This document shows, piece by piece, positions 1-8,422 of a stretch of 56,691 nucleotides of DNA. This DNA is from Acinetobacter lwoffii (GTDB taxonomy: Bacteria; Pseudomonadota; Gammaproteobacteria; Pseudomonadales; Moraxellaceae), in the NCBI RefSeq assembly GCF_022967985.1, contig NZ_JALJVC010000024.1, positions 1 through 56,691 on the forward strand. The letters are read 5' to 3'. The notes below the pieces were generated by a model, which was not told where the DNA came from, made no database searches, and saw nothing but the letters and a program-made list of their open reading frames with translations. The translations under genes were made by a program, and so were the position numbers. Numbering within the stretch: the first letter of the stretch is position 1; every line of letters starts with the position of its first letter.

Positions 1-183
1 TACTTCTTATAATCGTTATTATGTTCAATAGATATAAATTGAGTGGACTGTTCATACTTCCCTTGAAGAAAAACTTGCGAATCCTTTGCTAATCTGTAAT
101 CCTTGCCACCAAGGGTGTCTAGCTAAGCTAAGGCAGGTGTTTGTTGTAGTCGGGCCGCTACAATATTGATAAAGAGCACCTGT

Positions 184-381
184 ATGTTTAATTTCAAGAT
201 TTTTAATAAAGTCTCTACGGAAGTATTGACGATCAAAAATGACCTCCAGCTTAATTCTGAACTGCAATTAATCAATAAATATAAAACTTCTACTTCTGAA
301 GATTATAGACAAGCTATTATTTTGATCTTCAAAGAACGTGGTTACACCAGATTAGAAATAGGCCAGTTATTCGAAAGTTAA
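184..381 (+). CDS. Small hypothetical protein (65 aa)
   Basis: A 65-residue ORF with an ATG at 184 and a weak purine-rich AAAGAG about 8 bases upstream. The product is hydrophilic, without a signal peptide or membrane segment, and its C-terminal half (RQAIILIFKERGYTRLEIG) looks helical. I do not recognise a family. An in-frame TTG at 166 would give 71 aa, but the ATG is better placed behind the purine-rich stretch. It stands alone, ahead of the convergent diguanylate cyclase. Confidence 0.35.
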   Translation: MFNFKIFNKVSTEVLTIKNDLQLNSELQLINKYKTSTSEDYRQAIILIFKERGYTRLEIGQLFES

Positions 382-541
382 GCTTAAACAGTTTCTAACA
401 TTTAGGATTCATGAAATTGCCATTATGTGAAATCCTGAGAAATATGTCGTTATATCTCTTAGTGATATTTAAAGAGGCGGATTTAATCTTATAGCGAATG
501 CTATAAATCTCTGCGTAGCTTGAGTCTGTAGAGGTTTGAGA

Positions 542-2104
542 TTAGCGTGTACAGTTACGTCCCTCACGTTTGGCTTGATACAGCTTTTGATCCGCCATTC
601 TTAAAACTTCCTCGACATCCTCAGAACTATTCGGCCAGTAGGCAATCCCAATGGAAATTTTCACCCTGCCCATATCCTCCATTTCAGTGAGCTCAACCGC
701 TTTTCGTAGCCGTTCCGCAGCCTGAAAAACGGTTGCCGGGTCTGAGGCCGCTATTAAAATAATAAACTCCTCTCCTCCCGAACGGCAGCAGATATCATTG
801 TCTCGGAAATGATATTGCATTATGTTCGCTAGCTTTTGTAAGACAATGTCACCTTTGTCATGACCATAGGTATCGTTCACCTTTTTAAAGAAGTCGATAT
901 CTGCCGCCAACACGGCAAACTCGGTACGCATACGCACAAACTCTTCGATAAACAGATTCATTCCACGGCGATTGTATAAGCCAGTTAGGAGATCAGTATT
1001 CACTGATTGATTCAGTTCATCAATTTTTTCATTGAAATTCTGACAGCTCAACATCAGAGAATTTTTGAATTGATTGACTTCAAAATACGAAGGTTTGATT
1101 TCGTTGATTTTTCCCTGAACATCCTGCCGACTGAGCATACTGGCCATTTTTGCCAAATGGTTTAAAGGCAGTGCAATCAAGCCCGATAAATGCCAGACTA
1201 CGAAGAAAATGAAGAAATAAAACAGCGTGATCCCGATGGATACTTTAATAATAATACTATTGGCTTGAGCAAATAACTCATTAATCGGCTGCTGTGATAC
1301 CACAATCCAGCTCACGCTGGGAATATGCGAGAAACCGACCAGGCTATCTATGCCTTTACTGTTCATCAGACGGAAAGCACCAGCCTGTTGATAAAGCATC
1401 GTGGTCAATCCATCTCCCGCCTGGACTTTCTGTCCTATTTGCTGAGTATCGGCATGAAAAATGATCTGTCTTTGATCATCCACGACGTAAGTATAATTTT
1501 TCTTGTAGCCATATTTGGATGCCAGCATTTCACTGACCAGATTCTTGCTTTGCAGATAAATCGTGCCCGCAATAAAACCTAAATATTGCCCTTGATCATT
1601 AAAAACTGGCTCAGAAATAATGACGATCAATCTATTGGTTGAAGACCAGTACGGTGAAGAAATATAAGTTTGCTTACGTTTAATCGACTCGCTAATACCG
1701 TGGGTTTTATGAATTTTTCTAGAATCAATTTTCAAGGTTTTCGGGAAAAATGAAATGATGCGTCCTTCTCGGTCAGCCAAAAAAACACTGTTGAAATTGC
1801 CCGACTGGTTTTTGAGACGTAATACTTCGTTTCTTGTTAAATTTTCATTAGAAAAGTTTTTTCCCAACAGATTGGCGCTAAATCTTAAATTTTTTAGGAT
1901 TTCTTCAAACTGATAATTAGTGTGTGCAGCAATCCTGGAAGAATATTCGGCATTCAGGGCCAGAGAATTGTCGATCAGGCGCTCTTTGACCGTATAGTTA
2001 ACAAAGAATAAAGAAAAGACAAACAGACAGGTCACGCTTAAGATGGTTAGCAATAATATTAAGCTGCGCAAGTTCAAGTGAAGCGCCGGTAGAACCTGTC
2101 TCAA
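542..2104 (-). CDS. Membrane diguanylate cyclase (dCache-GGDEF)
   Basis: Makes cyclic di-GMP from two GTP in response to a periplasmic signal. A membrane helix at about residues 12-37 is followed by a periplasmic double-Cache-like sensor (about 50-280), a second helix (about 284-308), a linker and a C-terminal GGDEF domain (about 365-520). The active-site motif is GGEEF at 443-447. An RDND inhibitory I-site lies exactly five residues before it (434-437), so product inhibition is expected. The metal-binding aspartate is visible in AADIDFFKKVND. The start is a TTG at 2104 with AGGA about 9 bases upstream; no in-frame ATG fits. The gene is monocistronic, so its ligand and output are unknown. Confidence 0.9.
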   Translation of the reverse strand: MRQVLPALHLNLRSLILLLTILSVTCLFVFSLFFVNYTVKERLIDNSLALNAEYSSRIAAHTNYQFEEILKNLRFSANLLGKNFSNENLTRNEVLRLKNQSGNFNSVFLADREGRIISFFPKTLKIDSRKIHKTHGISESIKRKQTYISSPYWSSTNRLIVIISEPVFNDQGQYLGFIAGTIYLQSKNLVSEMLASKYGYKKNYTYVVDDQRQIIFHADTQQIGQKVQAGDGLTTMLYQQAGAFRLMNSKGIDSLVGFSHIPSVSWIVVSQQPINELFAQANSIIIKVSIGITLFYFFIFFVVWHLSGLIALPLNHLAKMASMLSRQDVQGKINEIKPSYFEVNQFKNSLMLSCQNFNEKIDELNQSVNTDLLTGLYNRRGMNLFIEEFVRMRTEFAVLAADIDFFKKVNDTYGHDKGDIVLQKLANIMQYHFRDNDICCRSGGEEFIILIAASDPATVFQAAERLRKAVELTEMEDMGRVKISIGIAYWPNSSEDVEEVLRMADQKLYQAKREGRNCTR

Positions 2105-2269
2105 TAGGTCAATCCTAAGTGATTATTTATGATACTTATATCACAAAAAAACCTTAAATCTATTGCTTGTTTCACGAACATTAGTATCCAGCAACATGGC
2201 CAACAAATTGCCTCCCTTCTATTGACCTGTTTTCACAAAGTAACTGTGATTAAAAAATACTTATATCCA

Positions 2270-2530
2270 AGTACCCATGCGTACTTTAGGCACTAAAACA
2301 ACATAATTTTCCCGAAAGTACCCTTCAGTAAACATCAATTAGCCTTGTTAATACATACGTTATGCATAAGTTGCCACAAGTTATTCTTAAATAGACACTT
2401 ACCACCCTTATTAATAAAAAAAATTCACATAATTCGTCCAAAAATTATTCTTGAAAAGACATTTATCATCTTTATTAATGTAAAAATTCTACATAATTTT
2501 CCCAGAATTCTCCTGGAATAGACATTCAGT
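2270..2530. repeat. Degenerate 63-64 bp tandem repeat, about four units
   Basis: The word CATAA followed by TTT/TTC-rich sequence recurs at 2302, 2365, 2428 and 2492, so the period is 63, 63 and 64 bp. Linked words recur with it: tagaca-like hexamers at 2392, 2456 and 2519, and TTATTAAT-type words between. Units 3 and 4 are the most alike. No reading frame runs through the array, so it is a decayed minisatellite-like repeat rather than a coding repeat. Confidence 0.6.
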
Positions 2531-2860
2531 TCCATGATTCATACATAAATTTCACAAATTTTTAGCTTAGAAAATTTAACTTTCAAATCATAATTTATTT
2601 ACATATATATGATTAAACAGTAACTCATATGAAGTTTTTTATTTTTAATAATTATTTTGGAACTTAATTATTAATAATAAAATTAATTTCTTATCTAAAT
2701 GAAAGAGTTATATTCATGATTAATATTTAAACTTATAAATAGCGATATTTCTTATGCATATATTTTAACGATTCAAATTTAATTTGTATAAAAATTAATC
2801 AATTTGTTTGATTTTAAAATAATTAATTATACATAAAAACTCTTAAAAAAATAAAAAATA

Positions 2861-2940
2861 CAGGTTTTGATGTGGTAACAGGATTACAAAAATACAAGTT
2901 TTGATGTGGTAACAGAAAAAATCTGATGTAGTAACATAAG
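2861..2940 (+). repeat. Three direct copies of GATGTGGTAACA
   Basis: GATGTGGTAACA occurs at 2869-2880 and 2903-2914, the first two copies sharing a longer context (TTTTGATGTGGTAACAG), and GATGTAGTAACA at 2925-2936. Spacings are 34 and 22 bp. In a background of almost pure A/T this is a striking iteron-like cluster. Function is unknown; it could be protein-binding sites or the trace of a small duplicated element. Confidence 0.65.
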
Positions 2941-3433
2941 CAGAGTATAAAAAATGATCAAAAGTACGGACATGTACCATGTATATGAGATAAATAAATT
3001 TACTTATTTGTTTAAGATATTAATTTAATATGAATAATACTTTAAATATTTATTTTAATATCTTTTTTTAGCCATAAAAAATATTCTATTTTAAATGAGG
3101 TTAATAAAAAATCTATAAGTTGAAATTTATTTGAAAATCTATATAAATTAATCAATAAAAATAATTTAATATCTATTTAATTGAAATTGATAGTTGATTA
3201 TATCTCTCTTATCTATTAATGAGTATTTAGGTCCTGAAAGTCAATTTTACTAAATGAATCACATCCCAAAGTTCAATTATCTTCATGTTAGTGTTCCAAT
3301 GCTTTAATTTACTGATCATTTAATAACAGGTTTTCTTGAAAAATTTCCATTTAAACAGTCTTTTATCCTCTTCACATTCTGTTCACGACCTTCGGCCTAA
3401 AGTATCAGCATAGACCTAATACGGATAGCCAAT

Positions 3434-4006
3434 ATGAAACATGTCAAAAAAATACTGCTAGCTACCCTGTCCTTACCGCTACTAGTTTTAGCTGGATGTA
3501 AAAGTATTCCCAGCTATTCAAGTGATTATGCAAAATCCAGAAACCAAATTCAGGGAAATGCGCTGGATCAGGCTAAAGCCCAAGACATCGGCATACGCTT
3601 TACCTCAGCATTTAATACTTTAGGTACACCTGCATTTATTGAACGAGCCGGATCACTCTATGCCGATCAGCTGTTTATTAACGATACCTTATCCCGATTT
3701 TCATCACGTCAAAATCTACTCCAACATTTTCAAGGGATGAACAAGCGTGTCAGTAACGTGAATGTCAAACTATTAAATACCTCGTATTACCAAGACTCTG
3801 CCTACGTGCACTGGCATATGGCCTATGATTTTAAAATGTTTGGCACGACTCGAACTATGGATTCTTTTGGGATCAGTGAAATCAAAGTCAACGGAGACAA
3901 TAAGATTATTTTCCAGCAGGATTTCTGGGATCCGGCCAATGGCCTGTATCGTTCTTTACCTTATGTTGGAGGAGCCTATTCATGGGTACTGCCATTCAAA
4001 AAGTAG
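3434..4006 (+). CDS. NTF2/SnoaL-like lipoprotein
   Basis: A 190-residue lipoprotein. The signal peptide ends in a lipobox LVLAGC with the lipidated cysteine at about residue 22. The mature part resembles the nuclear-transport-factor-2-like fold (YADQLFINDTLSRF, then alternating strands such as AYVHWHMAYDFK). Such proteins are regular members of gene clusters holding CFA-type methyltransferases, DUF1365 and FAD oxidoreductases. It overlaps the next gene by 25 bp, so the two are translated from one message. The role in lipid modification is inferred from context; a ligand-binding or trafficking part is possible. Confidence 0.75.
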   Translation: MKHVKKILLATLSLPLLVLAGCKSIPSYSSDYAKSRNQIQGNALDQAKAQDIGIRFTSAFNTLGTPAFIERAGSLYADQLFINDTLSRFSSRQNLLQHFQGMNKRVSNVNVKLLNTSYYQDSAYVHWHMAYDFKMFGTTRTMDSFGISEIKVNGDNKIIFQQDFWDPANGLYRSLPYVGGAYSWVLPFKK

Positions 4007-4482
4007 TATTAAATATGGGACTACTGATGCTCTGCAGTTTCAGTTCATGGGCACATGCCCAGAATATGAATCAGTGTGGTCGTGGTCCACTTTTGGTGGC
4101 TCAGAAACAGGTTGGCGTCGCCCGTTATTATGCTCAGAACTGTACAAAACCCTGGCAAGGCCAGAATATGCAGATTGATTTTTCCTATACACATAATATT
4201 CCGGAATGGGCTTTCAAGCGTGCAGCGACCCATTTTCTGAAGCGTGATGAGCGAGAGTCTAAACACTTAATGGTATTAGATAGAATTACTCAGCTTTATA
4301 AGCCGGTAAAACCGGGTGATCTTTATCGTTTAAGCTATCAAGCCGAAACTCAGACCCTGACCTTGATGTTGAATCAGCAGGTGCTAGGCAATCTTCAGCA
4401 TCCGCTAGCACAACAATATTTTAATATCTGGCTGGGTTCGCAGCCATTTAGTGCTAAATTAAAACAGCAATTATTGAATTAG
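3982..4482 (+). CDS. Chalcone-isomerase-like periplasmic protein
   Basis: A 166-residue protein with an N-terminal signal sequence ending near AHAQ, followed by a domain that resembles bacterial chalcone-isomerase-like proteins (MQIDFSYTHNIPEWAFKRAA, then YRLSYQAETQTLTLMLNQ). In plants the fold includes fatty-acid-binding members, so a lipid-binding role is reasonable but inferred. The start at 3982 is preferred because GGAGGAG lies 7 bases upstream, inside the end of the previous gene; an ATG at 4015 would avoid the overlap but has no such site. The response-regulator gene follows after 11 bp. Confidence 0.7.
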   Translation: MGTAIQKVVLNMGLLMLCSFSSWAHAQNMNQCGRGPLLVAQKQVGVARYYAQNCTKPWQGQNMQIDFSYTHNIPEWAFKRAATHFLKRDERESKHLMVLDRITQLYKPVKPGDLYRLSYQAETQTLTLMLNQQVLGNLQHPLAQQYFNIWLGSQPFSAKLKQQLLN

Positions 4483-4493
4483 TCTCTGCCGCT

Positions 4494-5180
4494 ATGTCGA
4501 AACATTTTATCCTGATGGTTGAAGACCACTATGAACTAGCCTCTACCTTATGCGAGTTTCTGGAAGAACATGATTTTGTGGTAGATCATGCCCGGAATCT
4601 GAATGCTGCGCGCCAGTTACTCAAGCAGCAGCGCTATCATATCTTGCTTCTAGACATTAACCTGCCTGATGGTTCAGGTTATGAACTGTGTGAATGGCTG
4701 CGTCATGAAGAAGGTATGGATTTACCCGTACTGATGTTGACGGCGCGCGATACTTTGGATGATAAACTCAAAGGTTTTAATTCCGGCACGGATGATTATC
4801 TGGTTAAGCCCTTTGATTTTAACGAGCTGGTGGTTCGGGTCAAAGCTCTGATTAAACGTTCTTTAGGTGAGGTATCCAGCGGTCGGCTACAGATTCATGA
4901 TCTGATTTTGGACCCTGCCAGACAGCAACTGACGCGAGCCGGCCAGACCATTGAATTACCCCCTATCCAGTTCAAACTCCTGAAATTGTTAATGCGTCAT
5001 TCACCTAAGGTCCTAACTAAACAGGAAATCATGATGGAGCTTTGGGGAGATGCAGAACCGGAAAGCGATGCTCTGCGCAGTCATATCTATAATCTGCGTA
5101 AAATGGTTGACAAGCCTTTTGAGCAGAAACTGATTCATACTATCTCCGGTGTCGGTTTAAAGATTGCTTTAGAAGCCTAA
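4494..5180 (+). CDS. OmpR-family response regulator
   Basis: A 228-residue regulator. The receiver domain (1-120) has the acidic pocket E10/D11, phosphoacceptor D54, T83 and K105; a winged-helix DNA-binding domain follows (about 130-226). It is the last gene of the + strand unit with the NTF2-like and chalcone-isomerase-like genes and ends 5 bp from the end of the sensor-kinase gene on the opposite strand, an unusual tail-to-tail arrangement for a cognate pair. Likely targets are the two arms of the flanking lipid cluster; this is inference from position. Confidence 0.9.
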   Translation: MSKHFILMVEDHYELASTLCEFLEEHDFVVDHARNLNAARQLLKQQRYHILLLDINLPDGSGYELCEWLRHEEGMDLPVLMLTARDTLDDKLKGFNSGTDDYLVKPFDFNELVVRVKALIKRSLGEVSSGRLQIHDLILDPARQQLTRAGQTIELPPIQFKLLKLLMRHSPKVLTKQEIMMELWGDAEPESDALRSHIYNLRKMVDKPFEQKLIHTISGVGLKIALEA

Positions 5181-5185
5181 GCTTT

Positions 5186-6520
5186 TCAGGCGGAAACCTC
5201 GTTTAAATACACCACTACAATCAGTCCGGTGGTCATTGTCAGATCAACATCCTGATGGGTGCTAAGATAATACTGCCGGTCAAACAGTTCCACCCGCCAG
5301 CCCAGCTGCTTGCACAGTTTCTGTACCAGTTGCAGACCAATGCCGTACCCTTTGATTTCTAGTTGTAGCTGCTGGTCGGACAGTTCCTGAACTTTGGAGT
5401 TATTCGGTAAGGGAATACCTACCCCATTGTCAGCAATCAGCACTTTATTTTTTTGCAGAATGACATCAATTTCCGTGCCTTGCGAATAATTCAGTGCATT
5501 GCGCAGGATATTGCCAAACACCATTTTGGTCATCGACGGGTACAATTTACGCGGCTGTTCATCTAGGTCTTTTTGCAGGTCAATCTGCATGCCTTTGTTG
5601 TGGCTGACACTGTCCAAATCCTGTACCAGATTCTCCAGACATTCTGACAGCATAGTGGGCTCGGCTGTCAGGGTGTTGGTGGTATTTCGGGCGATGGCCA
5701 GTAAGGTATCGACCAGCAGCTGCATGTCTTCAATAGTGTTGTGCAGGCGGGTAAAGGATTTGTTGTTACCATAGCGTGCCTGACACAGTTGCACATTGCC
5801 TTTTAAAATCGTCAATGGGGTGCGCAGTTCATGACTGACATCACCGGTAAACTCACGTTCACGCTGAATAAACGCACTCAAGACCTGATGGTATTTTTCT
5901 AATGCCTGCTTCAGGTATTCAGCTTCCAGATTGGAATCAGTGCGAATGTCCTGAAAAGGTGAAGCCTGATTTTTCTGATGTTCCCAGTCGATATGTTCCA
6001 GCGCATTGGCCAGCCGGGTAATCGGAGAAAAATAACGTCTGGCGCGACGGTTCCACCACCACAATACGCTATACAGTACGAACAGGCTGACCATCAGTGG
6101 GGCCAGACCAAACAGCCAGACCAGCTTGTTGACGTTGCTTTCGCCAAAGACCAGCAGCACATGCTGCCGGTTTTTTTCACCGTAGACGGTCATGCGCTCT
6201 TTACCATCGACAAAATGCCGATTGACGCCTTGCTCGAACTGCATGTGCTGAAACTGCACAGGAGGGGTATCATACCAGCGATAACCATACAGGTTTTTGG
6301 TGTCGGGAAGTTCGGCGGCCGGATTGCGTTCCAGCCGCTGCCAGTAGTGTGACATTTCCTGTTCCAAGGCGGTGCGCAGCAAAAAGCCTTTAATCACCCA
6401 GGCACTACAGGCAATGCCAATCACCACCGACAAGGCAATGAATCCGATTTGCAGCCAGTAGTAGCGGTTAAACACCTCACCCAGAGGATGATCGCGTTTG
6501 TCCCTAAACAGCTTTAACAT
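5186..6520 (-). CDS. Sensor histidine kinase
   Basis: A 444-residue membrane kinase with helices at about 22-48 and 132-155 around a small periplasmic domain. The H-box is VSHELRTPL with H230; the N-box (NILRNALNYS), G1 (DNGVGIP) and G2 (GYGIGLQL) are present, so it should be active. It is the last gene of the - strand operon, 39 bp after the second methyltransferase, and faces its probable partner regulator (4494-5180) tail to tail. Co-transcription with lipid-modifying enzymes suggests it senses the membrane or its damage; the signal is unknown. Confidence 0.88.
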   Translation of the reverse strand: MLKLFRDKRDHPLGEVFNRYYWLQIGFIALSVVIGIACSAWVIKGFLLRTALEQEMSHYWQRLERNPAAELPDTKNLYGYRWYDTPPVQFQHMQFEQGVNRHFVDGKERMTVYGEKNRQHVLLVFGESNVNKLVWLFGLAPLMVSLFVLYSVLWWWNRRARRYFSPITRLANALEHIDWEHQKNQASPFQDIRTDSNLEAEYLKQALEKYHQVLSAFIQREREFTGDVSHELRTPLTILKGNVQLCQARYGNNKSFTRLHNTIEDMQLLVDTLLAIARNTTNTLTAEPTMLSECLENLVQDLDSVSHNKGMQIDLQKDLDEQPRKLYPSMTKMVFGNILRNALNYSQGTEIDVILQKNKVLIADNGVGIPLPNNSKVQELSDQQLQLEIKGYGIGLQLVQKLCKQLGWRVELFDRQYYLSTHQDVDLTMTTGLIVVVYLNEVSA

Positions 6521-6559
6521 TGATCAATTCCCCGTTGGCGCATCCGATTCAGCGTTTAA

Positions 6560-7609
6560 TTATACGGCTTTCTTTTTAAACAGAAAGTGGCCGATCACCC
6601 ACTCGCGTCCATGGTCATAACCAAACAGTTCGGCACAGGCCATAAAGAAAATCCGCCAGCGTTGCCACCAGATGGCAGCATCTGTGCCATAGGTCTGTTC
6701 AAACAGGGGCTGCAGCTCGGCCTGCTTTTGATCCATATTCTCCAGCCAGGCATTTGCGGTACGTTGATATTGGGTACCTGCCCATTGCCAGTGCATTTTC
6801 AGCTGCAAATGCTGCTGGAAATGCAGGAAAGTTGAAGCTGCCGGCATCAGACCGCCACTAAAGAAATATTTCGACATCCAGTCAAATTCATTTTTGACTT
6901 CAAACGGATAATGCAGGAAACGGTGACAGAAAATATGGCACCACAGCAAGCCATCGTCTTTCAGCCAGCTGCTGATATTTTCAAACAGTTTCTGGTAGTT
7001 GCGGACATGCTCAAACATTTCCACCGAAACCACACGGTCAAAAGCAGCCGGTTCCAGTTGCAGTACATTGACATCGCAGGTGACCACTGTCAGGTTCTGC
7101 AGTTTTTTCAGACGGGCCTGTTCCTGAATATACTGGCGCTGTGTCGAGGAGTTCGACACTACGGTAATCCGGGCGTTAGGATAATGCTCGGCCATATACA
7201 GACTGAGTGAGCCCCAGCCACAGCCAATTTCCAGAATATCCTGTCCATCTTGTAACTGTGCACGCTGGCAATAGCTGGCCAGTGCGGCTTCTTCAGCCTG
7301 ATCCAGTGTGGTTTGGTCATGTTCAAACAGGCTGGCGCTGTATTTCAGCCGCTTGCCCAGCACCGCCTGGAAAAATGCGGTAGGCAGTTCATAGTGCTGT
7401 TCATTGGCTTTGTCGGTCTCGATGGCAATCTCGCTGTTTTTCAGCATATGCAGCACATCCATATAATGCTGTGCCGCCAGTGCCGGGTCAAAGCGCCCTT
7501 CTTGTGCCAGACGTTTTTTGCTTAAAGTGCGAATGCCTGCGCGAATCACGGCATCGGGCAATTTACCCTTTTCAACCAATTTTAAAGATTGTTGAATCAT
7601 AAAGTCCAT
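6560..7609 (-). CDS. CFA-family SAM-dependent methyltransferase (second copy)
   Basis: A 349-residue class I methyltransferase related to cyclopropane-fatty-acid synthase. The SAM site is LEIGCGWGS (about residues 126-134), and HYELPTAFF and VSVEMFEHV match family motifs. At the position of the active-site cysteine of CFA synthase (YSCA) it has YSAS, so simple methylation or another reaction should be considered. I chose the ATG at 7609, 9 bases after the DUF1295 stop and with AGG 8 bases upstream, rather than a GTG at 7636 without a ribosome site. It lies between DUF1295 and the sensor kinase. Confidence 0.85.
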   Translation of the reverse strand: MDFMIQQSLKLVEKGKLPDAVIRAGIRTLSKKRLAQEGRFDPALAAQHYMDVLHMLKNSEIAIETDKANEQHYELPTAFFQAVLGKRLKYSASLFEHDQTTLDQAEEAALASYCQRAQLQDGQDILEIGCGWGSLSLYMAEHYPNARITVVSNSSTQRQYIQEQARLKKLQNLTVVTCDVNVLQLEPAAFDRVVSVEMFEHVRNYQKLFENISSWLKDDGLLWCHIFCHRFLHYPFEVKNEFDWMSKYFFSGGLMPAASTFLHFQQHLQLKMHWQWAGTQYQRTANAWLENMDQKQAELQPLFEQTYGTDAAIWWQRWRIFFMACAELFGYDHGREWVIGHFLFKKKAV

Positions 7610-7617
7610 GTATTTAC

Positions 7618-8397
7618 CTACTCTTTGGGTGGCCACGGAATAAACATTGAAGTTCGTCGTTGATAAGCTTTGTAATTTTCGCCGCGATGGGCCAGTGCCT
7701 GTTGTTCACTAAACGGAATGCCGGTAATGTAGTACAGAAACAGCCACATCAGCAGCGGATAGAGCCACAGTTCATAGACTCCTGCCGCTAGACCGAGAAC
7801 CGGATAGGCAAACCAGTGTAACCATTCAAAAAAATAGTTCGGATGACGTGAGTATTTCCATAAGCCCCGATCCAGGGTTTTGCCCTTATTCTGTGGATCC
7901 AGCTTGAAGCGGTAGAGCTGCTGGTCGGAAGTACTCTCCCCGATCAGCGCCAGCAGCATGATCATGCCTGCCACCAGTACGGTATAGGGGGTCCAGTCAT
8001 TCCACTGCTGGACCGGAATATTAAGCAACTCCAGCATCGGGTAGGAAAATAGTGCCACCAGCCCGGCCTGAAACATAAAAAAGGCCAGAAAACCGAGATG
8101 CTGATAATCTCCCATGGCCCTGCGCATATTGGCATAGCGGGTATCTTCTGCAGTTTCACTGGCATAACGGCGCAGCAGATGCCAGGTCAGACGTAAGAAC
8201 CAGATTCCGCTGAACACGCCCAGAAATATCCGGATCAGCAGCGGTGCAGTTTCCATGACCCAAGCCGCGATGATGACATTGAGTGCAATACAGAAACTCC
8301 AGGCCACATCCACCAGTCCGGCACGCTGGTTATAGGTCACTAGCAGCCAGCTACAGAACATGATAAAGACATTCAGCACCAGTAAATTCAGCAGCAT
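7618..8397 (-). CDS. DUF1295 membrane protein (steroid 5-alpha-reductase-like)
   Basis: A 259-residue multi-pass membrane protein with about six or seven helices. The C-terminal KYSRHPNYFFEW motif is the hallmark of DUF1295 and related steroid 5-alpha-reductase or isoprenylcysteine-methyltransferase-like enzymes. Its exact reaction is not known; membership in a lipid cluster suggests reduction or modification of an unsaturated acyl chain. The ATG at 8397 has GGAGGG about 6 bases upstream. It sits between the two CFA-type methyltransferases in the operon. Confidence 0.85.
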   Translation of the reverse strand: MLLNLLVLNVFIMFCSWLLVTYNQRAGLVDVAWSFCIALNVIIAAWVMETAPLLIRIFLGVFSGIWFLRLTWHLLRRYASETAEDTRYANMRRAMGDYQHLGFLAFFMFQAGLVALFSYPMLELLNIPVQQWNDWTPYTVLVAGMIMLLALIGESTSDQQLYRFKLDPQNKGKTLDRGLWKYSRHPNYFFEWLHWFAYPVLGLAAGVYELWLYPLLMWLFLYYITGIPFSEQQALAHRGENYKAYQRRTSMFIPWPPKE

Positions 8398-8422
8398 AAT
8401 ATCCCTCCTGTTTTATCTTGGC

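Larger units (their letters stand above)
2105..3433. other. Long AT-rich non-coding region
   Basis: About 1.3 kb without a credible ORF on either strand, between divergent promoters. From about 2520 to 3230 it is extremely AT-rich (long runs of A, T and TTAATT-type words), unlike the GC-richer genes to its right. It holds two repeat families described separately: a degenerate 63-64 bp tandem array and three copies of a 12-bp word. It could be a silencer-bound spacer or a decayed insertion. Confidence 0.6.

Noticed and set aside
1..183. Possible structured RNA from short repeats (AGCTAAGCTAAGG, CCTTGCCACCAAGG)
   Set aside because: Only short stems can be drawn and no known RNA family is recognisable.
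2105..3433. CRISPR-like array
   Set aside because: The 63-64 bp units are degenerate and contiguous, without the short identical repeats and unique spacers of a CRISPR; no cas genes are present.
3825..4178. A 117-codon + strand frame across the NTF2-like and chalcone-isomerase-like genes
   Set aside because: It overlaps two better-supported genes in another frame and has no family features.
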